From: Liolophura sinensis
Lineage: Eukaryota > Mollusca > Polyplacophora > Chitonida > Chitonidae
Reading direction: 5' to 3'
DNA length: 64,000 nt
Assembly (NCBI RefSeq): GCF_032854445.1
Contig: NC_088298.1
Span: 4,772,160-4,836,159 of the forward strand
Part shown: positions 1 through 10,807 of the stretch, piece after piece
Layout: each line of letters starts with the position of its first letter
Numbering within the stretch: position 1 is the stretch's first letter
Notes under the pieces: model-generated
What the model saw: the letters and a program-made list of their open reading frames with translations, nothing else
Told to the model about the DNA's origin: nothing
The model's database searches: none
Program-made: the position numbers and the translations under genes

Positions 1-912
1 GCGATGGAGCCTTACTATTGATATATAGTGCGTGACGGTGGAGCCTTACCATTGGTATATAGTGCTGGGCGGTGGAGCCTTACTATTGATATATAGTGTG
101 TGACGGTGGAGCCTTACTATTGATATATAGTGTGTGACGGTGGAGCCTCACTATTGAAATATAGTGCTTGACGGTGGAGCCTTACAATCGGTATATAGTA
201 CGGGACGGTGGAGCCTTGATATTAATATATAGAGAGTGACTGTGGCGTCTTACTATTGATATATAGTGCGGGACAGTGGAGCCTTACTAGAGATATATAG
301 TGCAGGATGATGGAGCCTTACTATTGACATAGTGCGGGACAGTGGAGCCTTACTATTGACTTACAGTGCTGGGCGGTGGAGCTTTACTATTGATATAGTG
401 CGGGACGGTGGTGCCTTACTAATGTTATATGGTGCGGGACGGTGGCGCCTTGAATTGGTATATAGTGCGGGATGATGGCGTCTTACCATTGATATATAGT
501 GCAGGACGATGGCGCCATACTATTTGTACATATTGCGGGGCGGTGGAGCCTTACTGTTGATATATACGAATAGCGCAGGACGGTGACACCTTACTATTAA
601 TATACCGCGGGACGGGTGGAGCCTTACTATTGATATATAGTGCCTGACGGTGGCATCTTACTGTTGATATATAGTGCGGGACGGTCGCATCTTACTGTTG
701 ATATATAGTGCGGGACGGGTGGAGCCTTACTATTGATACATAGTGCGGGACGGTCGCGCCTTACTATTGATATATTGTGTTCGACGGTCACGGGTGGCGT
801 CTTACTATTGATATATAGTTCGGGACGGTGAAGCCTTATTATTGATGTAGCACCGGACGGTAGATCCTTACTGTTTATAGATAGTGCGGGACGGTGGAGC
901 CTTACCATTGGT
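1..912. repeat. 34-bp minisatellite array, about 27 units
   Basis: Tandem units of about 34 bp with a core like GGTGGAGCCTTACTATTGAT followed by ATATAGTGCGGGAC. Units are diverged by substitutions and small indels. The array starts at or before the window edge and ends near 912. A lone relic of the same core sits at about 1742-1770, so the array was once longer or seeded a second spot. Open frames on the minus strand here only reflect the repeat. Confidence 0.9.
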
Positions 913-1462
913 GTAGGGCAAGGTCAGAGCGACCTCAACGTTACACTTGCGCAATTCGGGCAGTTGTGTCGAAGATTTGCCCCCGAACTGAACAGTGAAG
1001 GAGCACTGGTTGGGATATACTGTCACACAGACAGTTCCGGTTGTTGATGCAATTTTAATTTCTGCACTTTTAGTTTGGATACACCTAGTTAAAATGTATC
1101 AGAACTTTGTATGTTTTGAGTAGAACTGAAATCTTCTTTGCCAGTGTTACTTCCCACCCCTTGGTGTTTACCAGGGTAACAAAATGCGATGACTTCACTT
1201 CTACTAACCACGGCTAAAAAAACGGCAGTCATGCTAGATTCATTTTTTGTCGTAGAGAAAAGTGCAAGCTGCCTGTGATGGTATGGCATTGTACCACGCG
1301 AAAGTTAGGGGATATATATTTTTGAGTTTGAATTTGACAAATTTATTATATAAATGGTAAGGAAAATCAGTGAGCTCGTGTAACATTAAACATAAGGCCC
1401 ACAAGTAACATGATGTTCGCCATTCGTGCAGCCGCCACAGCATCTTTCTGGGAGTCCTGTTG
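913..1462. other. unique spacer, no gene seen
   Basis: Non-repetitive DNA between two minisatellites. Short open frames on the minus strand show no recognisable domain or convincing splice signals. Confidence 0.5.
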
Positions 1463-1617
1463 CAGCCGGCCAGCAGTATGTTGTAACCGACGAGCGGTAT
1501 GTTGTAGCCGGCGAGCGGTATGTTGTAGCAGACGAGCGGTATGTTGTAGCCGGTGAGCGGTATGTTGTAGCCGGCTAGCGGAATGTTGCAGCCGCTAGCG
1601 GTTTGCTGCAGCCGGCG
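1463..1617. repeat. 21-bp minisatellite, about 7 units
   Basis: Tandem copies of GAGCGGTATGTTGTAGCCGGC and variants. The unit is GC-richer than its surroundings and a multiple of three. No coding role is apparent. Confidence 0.85.
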
Positions 1618-2043
1618 TTACACCACTGCGTAACATGACCCACTAACTACAACCAGTACGCCTGCAAACAGACCCCAAAATAACACCATCGGCGGCAACA
1701 TGACGCACCTCGGAGGGGGTTTTATTTGCGACCTTTGGAACCGGTCCTTACTATTGATGTAATGCAGTGACAAACGCATATGGTAAAGGCCCATCATCCA
1801 GCTCTGTACAGAACAAAGGAAAAGCAATATACCACGTTAGATCGCGATAGCAAAATATCAGTTGTCGCAAGACTTCAACCACGTACAACCACATCCACGT
1901 TGCACCAGTGGTTAGATTATATAGATTTCTATCTAATTTTTTTCTTTTTCTTTTTAAGTATATCTTAACCATTTACTTCAATCTCCTTTGAAATGCAAAC
2001 GAAGTGTTTCGGTTTTATTTTACTTTGGCTTTTTTTTGTACAG
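1618..2043 (+). other. region upstream of the fucosyltransferase exon
   Basis: Probably intron or promoter-proximal DNA. It holds a relic of the 34-bp satellite (about 1742-1770) and a T-rich tract at 2027-2043 ending in TTTTTTTTGTACAG, which reads as a polypyrimidine tract plus 3' splice site for the next exon. No upstream coding exon could be identified; a 62-codon plus-strand open frame at 1780-1968 has no recognisable features. Confidence 0.45.
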
Positions 2044-2984
2044 GTGGACAAATATGGTGGTGCACACTACTCTGCGCATGCATGGTGACCATACTCATCT
2101 CCATCTGCTGGTTGTTCGATCGCTCAAAAACGTTGTTACCGCCGAGTGGTCAAATCTGTGTTAGATTCATGGGCGGGCTGGGAAATCTGATGTTCCAATA
2201 TGCGTCGTCTTATGGCATTGCTGAGGCCAAGCATATGGCGTTTGGTATGGCAAAAAGTGACAAATTGTGGAGCGTTTTTCCAGGTTTAAAGGCTGTGCGT
2301 ACTGAGCATGTTTGCTCCGGATATAGAATCCACACCGAAAAGCGCGCATGCGCATTCGATCAAGAGACAATGGACTTTCTGGCTAGTGACCGAGTCCAGC
2401 TGTATGGGTATCTTCAGTCGTGGAAGTATTTCTCGCACGTGGAGAACGACATTAGACTTCAGTTCACGTTCAATCACCAGACCCTTGAAAAGGCAAGGAA
2501 GTTGCTAACCCAAAGCAAACGTCTTGTGCGCAAAAACGACGACGCGCACGATGAAGTCATCGCGATTGGCGTACACGTCAGAAGAACTGACAAACTCTCG
2601 GCTGAGTCTATCAGTGTAGGTTACGTAGTTCCCGGGAAGGCATACTTGGACAAAGCCATGAACTACTTCCGTAGGAAGTTTCGTAGACCTCTGATTTTCA
2701 TCGTCTGCTCAGACGACGAAGAATGGACCAAAGATAACATCAAGGACAGAGACACGGTGATAGTGTCTCGGAATTCTGCCGAGGTGGACATGGCCTTACT
2801 CAGCCTTTGTGATCACAACATCATAACGATTGGCACGTTCGGATGGTGGTCTGCTTTCCTTAGCAACGGTACCACTGTGTACTATGGTAACAGTTTCCGG
2901 TCGGGGTCATGGCTTGAGAAAAACGCCGCCAGTGATCCTCGACAAACACACTTCTTCCCTCCGCATTGGATTTCTATGACGTAA
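2044..2984 (+). CDS. Alpha-1,2-fucosyltransferase (GT11 family), terminal coding exon
   Basis: Golgi type II membrane enzyme that would transfer fucose from GDP-fucose in alpha-1,2 linkage to galactose-ended glycans, like vertebrate FUT1/FUT2. Counting from the in-frame ATG at 2082 the product is 300 residues: M30-GGLGN-MFQYA is the GT11 N-terminal signature, H165-V-R-R-T-D170 is the conserved HxRRxD motif, and G251-TFGWW is the C-terminal GT11 motif. Stop TAA is at 2982-2984. The frame is open upstream of 2082, and a 3' splice site ends at 2043. If the exon begins at 2044, residues encoded from about 2049 to 2117 form a full signal anchor of about 22 hydrophobic residues (IWWCTLLCACMVTILISICW); starting at 2082 leaves only about 11. 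I therefore favour an unseen 5' exon. Vertebrate enzymes are 340-365 residues. No frameshift is seen. Confidence 0.88.
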
Positions 2985-3124
2985 ATCAGTTGTTATCCAT
3001 TAAGAGGAAAAACTTTCTTCAGCATTTGTTTAATGACCTGTGAAGAATCTCATTGTGCACGTGCAAAGAAACACTTCAGCTTTTCGAAAGCTAGCAGCCA
3101 TGTATGCCTATGTGGGCATATTGA

Positions 3125-3395
3125 GGGGCTCATGCAGTGGCTCAGAAGGTTAAACTGCTGGCTGACTGGACTGTCAAACCCTTGGGCAATGAGGTCGAGA
3201 GTTCGAATCTAGCTCTTAATCGCTTTTTTTCGGTCGGGCCTTAACTTAAGTGGTTTCTCAGGTACCTGGCGCAGATTTATGGTTTACTCCAGGCTCTGCT
3301 GTTTCATCCGCCCGCAAAACTGACTGCTGTCATACTAATGAAAATTCTCGAGGACAGCGTTGAGCTCCAGCAATTAAAATAAATAAATAAATACT
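3125..3395 (+). mobile_element. tRNA-headed SINE, divergent family with shared 3' tail
   Basis: The head reads like a tRNA: an A-box-like CAGTGGCTCAGAAGG, then a B-box-like GAGTTCGAATC about 60 nt later at about 3200. The body ends in a segment that aligns with the tail of the SINE-A copies in this window (ACTGCTGTCATACTAATGAA against the SINE-A equivalent) and then AAATAAATAAATA. It lies 140 bp past the fucosyltransferase stop, and its AATAAA repeats could supply a polyadenylation signal. Confidence 0.7.
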
Positions 3396-3558
3396 ATTTT
3401 TTAACATACTCTTCCAGAAAGATTTTCCACACGAGTTATGTTGTTAATTACTTGTTTACGTGGAACAGCGGCTGAATTTAGCACAACGAAAGTCTATCCA
3501 TATATGACGTGATAGCTGTACAGATTAATAATGTAATCTCTTGGTGTTATAATTTAGC

Positions 3559-3824
3559 AGGGGCCTCCGTGGCCGAGAGGCCGAGAGCACGCCCGCTCGG
3601 CGCAATGATCCAAAAGCTTCTCACCAATGCGGCCACTATGAGTTCAAGTCCAGTTTATGCTGGCTTTTTCTTCGGTGGCACGTGGGAAGGACTGTCAGCA
3701 ACATGTGGATGGTCGTGAGTTTCCCCCGGGCTCTGCCTGGTTTCCTCCCACCATAATGCTGACCGCCGTCGTATAAGTGAAATATTCTTACATAAACGCC
3801 ATTCAAATAAATGAATATAAGTAA
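3559..3824 (+). mobile_element. SINE-A, near full length
   Basis: SINE-A is the commonest dispersed repeat here. Parts in order: GGGGCCTCCGTGG head with A box, B-box-like GAGTTCAAGTCC, GTGGGAAGG body segment, CCCACCATAATGCTG, CGTCGTATAAGTGAAATATT tail, AATAAATA end. This copy holds all parts with point changes (GAGAGGCC replaces the usual A-box context). Spacing between A and B boxes is long, as in a tRNA with a long variable arm. Clear target duplications were not found. Confidence 0.88.
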
Positions 3825-3889
3825 GCTAGCTGGAGTTTCAATCATAATTCTCACCTTCCCTCAGGGTACTAGTTTTAGAACATCAACCG

Positions 3890-3970
3890 CTTTATAAACA
3901 CGTGTGTTTATATCAAACACGTTTATATACAACACTTGAGTTTATATCAAACACGTTTATATCAAACACG
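3890..3970. repeat. TTTATAT-rich minisatellite, left fragment
   Basis: Degenerate units such as CACGTTTATATCAAACACG. The array is interrupted at 3971 by the LTR retrotransposon and resumes at 7577. Confidence 0.8.
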
Positions 3971-4148
3971 TGTAAGGGAGGCAACACAGGAAATGACACA
4001 AACCCATCAATAACATACAACGGGCCTATATTTAAACATTACAAAACGTGCAGAAACAGTGATAAGTGGAAAACATATCGTGACACGAGAACTTTAAGTA
4101 CACACAAATATGAATAACAATCAACTTTTTTACATTTATCTGGTCACA
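3971..4148 (-). repeat. LTR (3' LTR of minus-strand element)
   Basis: 178-bp copy that starts TGTAAGGGAGGCAACACAGG on the plus strand and ends TGGTCACA. It matches 7399-7576 with a modest number of substitutions, so the insertion is not recent. The adjacent inner sequence (4149-4170, minus strand AAAGTAGGGGTTGA) is a weak polypurine tract. Confidence 0.87.
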
Positions 4149-4185
4149 TCAACCCCTACTTTTGTTTGCATCGTCCTCGAGCAAA

Positions 4186-4769
4186 CTAATGACAAACCGC
4201 TGACTCCGGGAGTTGGTTAGAATTGGAGTGTTGTCCAGCGGTAGCTCTTCTGGAGCGTCGTAATGGATCACCTGGTACCTGTGAGCCACTGACCACGAGT
4301 TGAGGTTTCCTGAGATACTTGTTGAGGGTACGGTTGGAACATTTTGTAGACTGTCTCTTCCTTGTCCGAAGATTCATGACACGGATGCTGGAGATCCGGG
4401 TTAATTGTGGGTGAACGAATTCCAACACGATTCACTGTCTTTGTCTCCCCCAATGCATCCGCTGGTTCTAACAAGTACACATCAATGGTTCCCTGTCTGT
4501 CTGTGATTTTAAAAACTCTCTCGCCCCACGAGTCCTGTATCTTATTCCGCCCGAGAACCTCATGGTTTCTCAGGTACACCCGAGTACCCAGAGCTAAGGG
4601 TAAGTCTCTCGCTTTCTTGTCGTAGGACCTTTTACGGCTATCTGCGGCAGCGGTAGATCTTCTATTGCCAACTTGTAAGCCTCTCTGAGTCGACTTTGAT
4701 GCACGGCCACCCAGTCGTCAGGTCCACCGTCATCCTCGGAAAAGTTGTTCCTACACAGGATATCCACTG
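4186..4769 (-). pseudogene. Integrase C-terminal remnant (Ty3/gypsy pol)
   Basis: The minus strand encodes the part that follows the integrase core: a DWVAVHQSRLREAYKLA segment, then YLRNHEVLGRNKIQDSWGER, a typical C-terminal integrase region of gypsy-like elements. Reading frame shifts between these two parts near 4580-4620. The zinc-binding domain and DDE catalytic core are absent, removed by the same deletion that took the RT core. Not functional. Confidence 0.8.
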
Positions 4770-5490
4770 GTAGCTTCGGATCCTTAACTTCCACTTGATG
4801 ATGGGGAGATTGGAGGTCTATCGTTGAGAACCATTGAGACCCAACGAGTGCATCCATCGATTCTTCAATACGAGGTAGGGGGTGAGAGTCCTTCCTGGTC
4901 TTCGCGTCCAGAAGCCTGTAGTCTACACAGATACGAAGCTACCCAGATTTCTTCCTGACGAGAACGATGGGACTAGAGTACTCGCTGGCACTCGTTCGAA
5001 TGATTCCTTTCCTCAGCATGTCCTTCAGATGAGCTTTCACTTCGTCCAATGGAGTAGACGGTATTTTTCTGTACGGTAGTCTCACTGGAGTGTCATCTGT
5101 CGTGTGTGTGCGGAATGCTTTATAGCATCTGTTCTGCCCAAATCATCTGGTCCGGACGCAAATACAGAGCTGTATTGCCTAAAGAGGTCTTCAGCGCGAG
5201 ACCTCTCTGCCGGTGTTGCAGGGAAGTCGTCCAAATTCAACCCTGGCAGGAGTTGATCAGGTTGTAGCATAGTACTGCTCCACAGAAATGTGATCTACAG
5301 TTACGTCCATCTGAATGTCACCAGTCTCTGTCTGTGCTGTTGAAATCACACCAACCCGTGTCTTAGGTGCCAACCAGACTTCCGCTTCCCCAGGGTTTAC
5401 AACTCGAACAAAAAAGTTCCCACTGATAGCATTAACCAGTGTTCTCATAAGCAGGATATTTCCTGGAAGTCTTGAAGACAATGTCTCCAC
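4770..5490 (-). pseudogene. Reverse transcriptase N-terminal remnant (Ty3/gypsy pol)
   Basis: The minus strand reads a protease-RT linker (5257-5490), then RT fingers with GIIRTSASEYSSPIVLVRKK at about 4960-5030, a premature TAG at about 4940, LRICVDY just after it, and SQWFSTIDLQ at about 4820. It then joins integrase-tail sequence near 4765-4790. The YxDD catalytic box and RNase H are missing. Several frameshifts are present. Confidence 0.82.
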
Positions 5491-5499
5491 TAGCGCGCA

Positions 5500-5930
5500 C
5501 GGGCCTTATGCCTTGGCAACGACTCGTACATCACATTGGGACTAAGCAGGAACACGAACGTTTTCTTTATCAGCAGTTCGGACAAAACCAGCCCTCTCCT
5601 CAGTTTCTGGAAAAAGCTTGGAGTACCCAGGTAAGTGTCGAAGAATATTAGTTCCAATAATAGTAGGCGCAAGAATTCAACGATCTGTTTTGTCATCTTT
5701 GGCTATCAGTATCCCTCTGTTTTCTATCCGAATACCGTCCACTTCTACATCTACTTTTATATAGCCTGTGTTGAGGATGTAGGTTCCATTGGCTTCCTTG
5801 AGCCGAAGAGAGGTTTTACCTTCCTGTAGCTTCACCCTGTCCTCTAGTGCGGTAAAATCTTTCAGTGACGATAGACTCCATGGATCCAGAGTCCAACAAG
5901 GAGCTAACTGGAACACCGGTAATATTGACT
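5500..5930 (-). pseudogene. Retropepsin-like protease remnant
   Basis: The minus strand has LLDSGSM at about 5880-5903; DSG is the catalytic triad sequence of retroviral-type aspartic proteases. Downstream the frame shifts, and the flap and C-terminal parts are only partly readable (ILIAKDDKT at about 5680-5710). It lies between gag and RT as expected. Confidence 0.72.
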
Positions 5931-6023
5931 GTCTTTGTAGGGCTCTCCCCTACAATGTTTTCCAACCAGTCTGAGGGACTTTCGGCATGCGCCCTGTCGT
6001 CGCACTCTCAACCACGGGGCATT

Positions 6024-6898
6024 CTAATTTAAAGGACTCTGTTCAACAGTATTTGGATGATCCTTTTTATAGGACCTACACTCAGCTTGGTAGTGTCCAT
6101 ATTTCCCGCAGTAATTGCATCTGCCCTTACCACTTGTTTTCTTTGCTCTAACCTGTTCCTCAAACCAAGTTTTCTGATCCTGAAGATGTTTTGTAAGAGC
6201 TTCCTGCTGTTTCACTAAGGTCTTCAATAGTTCGTTTTGTTGCTTGACTACTTCTGTCAAACAGCTGACTTCAGTTTGAGCTTCAGTACAATCCACAGTA
6301 GCTCCCATGTCCGCAGCTTTTTTGGCTTTGGTTTCTCAGTTCCCTCAAAATCAGACATGAACCTCATTGCCAGCTCCCGAGCGTCCGGTTCGCTTCAGCT
6401 TTCTTCAGCTCCCATCACAGACTTGACGAATACACCCTCTCTATGAACTGGTCACGAAGCATGTTGTCCATATCCATCACAGGTTCCGGTGCAACACGAT
6501 ATAGCCTGTGAAACAACTCCACCAACGCATGTGAATATTGTGAGATTGTCTCTCCTGCTTCCTGCCGACGATCAAAGAACTGTCTGAGGAGTGCGGACTT
6601 GTTCTGTCTCTCCTCAAAAACTTCTCCTAGAGCTTTGAACAGGTCAACACTGTCACGGCAGGTTCTGCATTTTAGTTCGGCTTTTGCGGCACCCTCTAGG
6701 TGAAATACCAAGAAATCAAAGGCCTCACGCCCAAGCAATCCTTCTGCTCTTAGAATACGTTCAGCGTCCTCAATCTATTCATCAGCAGCTTCCGACCCAG
6801 AATATTTAGCCAGTATGTAACGATCATTAATAATTGCTTGCTGTTTCTTGTCCTTCTTGTTGTCGTCCAATCTCTTCAATCGTAGCTCCACTTTCATC
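6024..6898 (-). pseudogene. Gag remnant with CCHC zinc knuckle
   Basis: The minus strand encodes a capsid-like segment at 6415-6738 (FLVFHLEGAAKAEL at about 6680-6720, then a long helical stretch) and, in another frame, a nucleocapsid at 6024-6308 whose CNYCGKYGHYQAEC is a CX2CX4HX4C zinc knuckle. A stop codon sits at about 6775, and the frame changes between 6308 and 6415. Gag binds the element RNA in the particle; this copy is broken. Confidence 0.8.
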
Positions 6899-7376
6899 TC
6901 TCACCCTGGTAAGTGCTTCCACTTCTGCTTTTATTACATCAAATTCAATATCTCTTTTGACTGATGGTAAAGATACTAACATGCAACAGGTGTGAGAGAG
7001 AGTGAGATATCAGACAGAGATCAATGCATGTAAACTACATGTAACAACATGCTGCTGCGTCAACCAAATCATAAGAAACATTCCGAAAGGATATATCTGC
7101 TGATAAGATTCGCAACAGTTCTTTGGCAGGAGCAACCCCTCAGGGCCACCTCAGAGTCTTGAAAGACAAAATGAGCAGAACTGTCATTCAGAGTCAAGGA
7201 GCCCGTCACCTGTGTCTAGGCACAGCCACACACTGTTACAGGATGTTTTGCTTATTAGTCATTCGTTTCACTATCAGATTCTTCTAAATCTGGTTTCGGA
7301 AGGATTTGTCAAAGCTCAGGACTAGGGCTGTAGTACATTGCCAATGGACCAGTCACTGTTTATAGAGTGTGCTGCC

Positions 7377-7394
7377 ATCCCACTTCTGACACCA
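7377..7394 (-). promoter_or_regulatory. Retrotransposon primer binding site
   Basis: Four bases inside the 5' LTR the minus strand reads TGGTGTCAGAAGTGGGAT. A TGG start next to the LTR is the expected complement of a tRNA 3' CCA end. I did not identify which tRNA. Confidence 0.65.
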
Positions 7395-7398
7395 TAAA

Positions 7399-7576
7399 TG
7401 TAAGGGAGGCAACACAGGAAATGACACAAACCCATCAATAACATACAACGGGCCTATATTCAAGCAGTACAAAACGTACAGAGACAGTGATAAGTGGAAA
7501 ACATATTGTGACACGAGAACTTTCATTACACATAAATATGGAAAACAATCAACTTATTTACAGTTGTCTGGTCACA
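7399..7576 (-). repeat. LTR (5' LTR of minus-strand element)
   Basis: 178-bp partner of 3971-4148. TG at 7399 and CA at 7575-7576 mark the borders. It would hold the element promoter, on the minus strand. Confidence 0.87.
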
Positions 7577-8001
7577 CTCGTTTATATACAACTCATTTAT
7601 ATACAACACCAGCGTTTATATCAAACGTATTTAGAGCAAACTCGTTTATATACAACTCATTTATATACAACACCAGCGTTTATATCAAACGTATTTAGAG
7701 CAAACTCGTTTATATACAACTCATTTATATACAACACCAGCGTTTATATCAAACGTATTTAGAGCAAACTCGTTTATATACAACTCATTTATATACAACA
7801 CCAGCGTTTACATCAAATATGTTTAGAGTAAAAAGGTTTATATACAACTCATTTATATACAACACCAGCGTTTATATCAAACATGTTTAGAGCAAATACG
7901 TTTATAGACAACTCGTTTATATACAACACGTGGGTTTATATCAAACACGTTTATACACAAAACTTACATTTATATCAAACAGGTTTATATCAAACACATG
8001 A
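7577..8001. repeat. 64-bp minisatellite, right fragment
   Basis: Four near-identical 64-bp units (about 7600-7860) built from CTCGTTTATATACAACTCAT, AACACCAGCGTTTATATCAA and ACGTATTTAGAG, then degenerate units to about 8001. Same family as 3890-3970. Confidence 0.88.
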
Positions 8002-8604
8002 AGCCTAATATTTGTAACCGCTGTAACTCATATAGTATCCTCAAGTCTTACTTTGAATGCCCAATGCCTGTAAATGATTTGTGTTTCGTTTACTCGTGTC
8101 ACTAATATACTAATCGATCTCTTTAAAATTAGGCCTATATTGAAAGGAACAAAGCAGAGATTGATTGCCTCTCCTTCCGCGGGAGTTAATCTCTGAATAT
8201 CAGATCAATTAGATCAGATGGTTCGATCTTCAGCGCGATCTTTAGCGCGATCGGCGCTACACATTCTTCAGCTATGGCGGGTTACTGTGACCTGCATGTA
8301 TACGATCCGTGACGTCATATTCGATATAATTAAAGACGGACAGCATAGACGGTAAAATTAGAGAAGCGACGACGGTGCGATAGCTGGCAAATAGTCACAC
8401 GTAACCGGTGAAATACGGTCTCTTGTCAATTTACCTCAGTCAGAGTTTTATTCTAACTGTTCATAGTGGCAATTTACATGCCCTGTAGCAGAATTAGGCA
8501 GAAGGGAAAAAAATGCTGTGATATTAATTGCAATTTATTAGACGTTACTCGTTCAGAAATACTCAAAATGCTGTGTAGTCATCACATTTAACATACAATG
8601 AAAT
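8002..8604. other. no gene seen
   Basis: Intergenic. It contains GATC-rich short repeats at 8195-8260 (GCGCGATC twice) and a CRE-like TGACGTCA at 8310. Confidence 0.45.
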
Positions 8605-8965
8605 TAAAGCGGTGCAAAGAGACCAAGGACATCCGGGCACTTCGCCCGTAAGCGTCAGCGGCAATCAGACGACGAGGTGAAACATAAAATGGGAAGGTGA
8701 GGGAAAAACACTGGGTGATATTTAGAGAAGTACGGCTGATAATAACCAGAAATTATTGTATTTAAGACAACAAAACAATGTGTCCAGCATATATAAATTG
8801 TGAACCTCAACAAAACCTGGCTTTCGACTTATGAATCCCCAAAACAGATCTTTGCCTTGACTCCATATGTCATTCAATGTTTTCACCGCCGTGTGTAAGC
8901 GAGTGTGCGTGTTGGCGCGAGTAAAACGGCAAATGCCCGGATGTCCGCGGTCTTGAATATGTTAT
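8605..8965. mobile_element. Inverted-repeat (MITE-like) element
   Basis: AGACCAAGGACATCCGGGCA at about 8617 is matched in reverse complement at 8932-8955 (TGCCCGGATGTCCGCGGTCT). The arms are about 25 bp and imperfect, about 300 bp apart, with no coding capacity. The pattern suggests a non-autonomous DNA transposon, but element ends and target duplication are not certain. Confidence 0.5.
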
Positions 8966-9104
8966 CAATAGACCAATATACTTCACTTATAAAATCATTG
9001 CTGTGGTTATAGAGCAGAATCTCAGCCGGCTATATAACAATTAATATTTGTACTATAGGTCTGTGTATAAATATACAAGTAAGGACAAAATTACTACCAT
9101 TTGT

Positions 9105-9482
9105 CATTTACCTGATCAGATATGTCTTGATGCGTTATGGGTTCAAATCCGGCCTGGACAGATATATAGAGCGACCGCTTCGATGGCGGTAAATCCAGGG
9201 CCAGTCCTTGGTCGGGTCACACCTAAGACCGTTCTCGCTTGGCGTTCCGCATTAAGATGAAACGCAACGGCTGGTTAACTCGTATCAGCTGGTATATCAG
9301 CTAGGCTCGGGTGGGGTTACTTAATTGCTCTCATTGAAGCAGCACTAGATAAAAGAGGCGTGGAAATCCATCCTGCAACAAGGACTCACATTACACGTAC
9401 TCTAAGGACTCTCTTTTCGTCGTCATATGACTGAAAAATTGTTATGTACGACGTTAAACCCTAAGCACTCATTCACTCGCTC
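9105..9482 (+). mobile_element. SINE-B, near full length
   Basis: The tRNA-like head has B-box GGGTTCAAATCC at about 9139. The body includes GGTCGGGTCACACCTAAGAC and CCTGCAACAAGGACTCACAT. The tail is CGTCATATGACTGAAAAATT with GTTAAACCCTAAGC, then CATTCACTCGCTC. Other copies start near 13016, 19205, 46083, 50045 and 50430. The tail resembles the SINE-A tail. Confidence 0.75.
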
Positions 9483-10133
9483 AAATCGGGCCTTGGTCAA
9501 TGGATTAGTACATTCCCCCGTTTTTACCGTGGTTCCTTGGTGAGAATAATTTAGCCGTCGACAATGCAGTCTATCGTTCATTGAATATCACTTGTCTTTC
9601 CGCACAAGTATGGTGTACATATCTTTACGTCACATGTGGGAAAATTCGTTGGTTACTTGCTAAAGGTCGCGGTCATTTACCGCCACGGATTCCTCCACCC
9701 ATCATAGTGAGCGCCATCGTAGGTGTGGCGAATTCGTGAGTATGATGTTAACGAAAAACTAACTAAATCGCATGGCATGAGCTGGATTCGAGCATGAGAA
9801 CCTGCTTGGTCAACTACCCTCAAACCATCTCCCGTTAAATCCATTCCCTGGGGTGTGACGGACAGCATTTGCGTCGGTTTATAACCCGTCCGTAATAACG
9901 AAAGAACCCGTTCCTGATAAAACGAATTAATCCGTAATCGAGACTGACAGATCAGCGGAAGTGCAATCCGTATACCTCAGGTACAAGGGGTTTAGCGGAA
10001 GATACCCTTTGAGGGTGTGTATTAGATCTGCTGTGACCATGCAGAGTCAATTACAAAAGCTTTCAAACCGTACATACAAGCATCCAGCGTGCATTTGCGT
10101 GTACAGGGAATTTCACAATAACAACTTTTTAAA
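9483..10133. other. no gene; possible degenerate SINE tail
   Basis: About 9683-9770 resembles a worn SINE-A 3' end (CCTCCACCCATCATAGTGAG). Otherwise no recognisable feature. Confidence 0.4.
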
Positions 10134-10359
10134 AACAACTGTGTACCACAGGTACACACATCTGTAACAAAATTGAACATCCACACTTGTGTGTACTAGA
10201 GGTACGTACACAACAGTTTGTACCACCAATATACGTTTTTGTTCTTGTGTATACACGAACTGTGTGTCCGTAGTACACAAGTTATGTACCTGTAATACAC
10301 AATAGCGTACGTGTTCAATTTTGTCACAGTTGTGTGTATCTGTGGTACACAGTCGTTTG
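10134..10359. mobile_element. Long hairpin element, about 226 bp
   Basis: The two halves are imperfect reverse complements along nearly their whole length: ACTGTGTACCACAG at about 10139-10152 pairs with CTGTGGTACACAGT at 10340-10352, and ACAAAATTGAAC at about 10168 pairs with GTTCAATTTTGT at 10314-10325. The arms are about 100 bp with a short centre. This could be a foldback MITE or a transcribed hairpin. No open frame. Confidence 0.75.
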
Positions 10360-10807
10360 TAGAGAGTATATAGATTTAATTATATATTTACTGAACTGTT
10401 ATACACCAAAAATGATGTCCAAAGATGAATTATTAAAACTTCGTTTTAACGCAGAATACATGAATGGGACTATATATGATATAAAAACAGCAGCGACGAC
10501 AGCCATAGTGTGATGTTGTTGGCTAATAGTCACAAGTGAATGGTGAAATACGGCAGCTTGTCAGTTTTACCAGTCAGTTAGGATTTTATCCTAATTGTTC
10601 ATTTAAAGGCTTAAACAGTAAAAACTAAAACCCTTCTCGTAGAATTATCAGAAAATATATGCTGCAATGTTAATTAGTCATATTAGACGTTACTGGTTCA
10701 GAATTACTTCACGGAAAGACCTCTAAAAATCGAAAAAGGCATCACTAAATTCACCACGTAAAATTATGCATAAATATACCTTCACCTATTTATTTTTTTT
10801 TTTCATT

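Larger units (their letters stand above)
3971..7576 (-). mobile_element. Ty3/gypsy-type LTR retrotransposon, decayed and internally deleted
   Basis: Two 178-bp direct repeats (3971-4148 and 7399-7576) with TG...CA ends flank an internal region whose minus strand carries gag, protease, reverse transcriptase and integrase remnants in the order typical of Ty3/gypsy elements. The whole element is 3606 bp, short for this class, because most of RT, RNase H and the integrase core are missing. Stops and frameshifts break all parts. Flanking DNA is the same satellite on both sides (CACG before, CTCG after), so it inserted into that array; a target duplication can only be guessed. It cannot be autonomous. 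Confidence 0.88.

Noticed and set aside
1780-1968. 62-codon frame as the missing fucosyltransferase 5' exon
   Set aside because: No donor at a fitting phase and no membrane-tail features; it ends in a low-complexity Phe run from a T tract.
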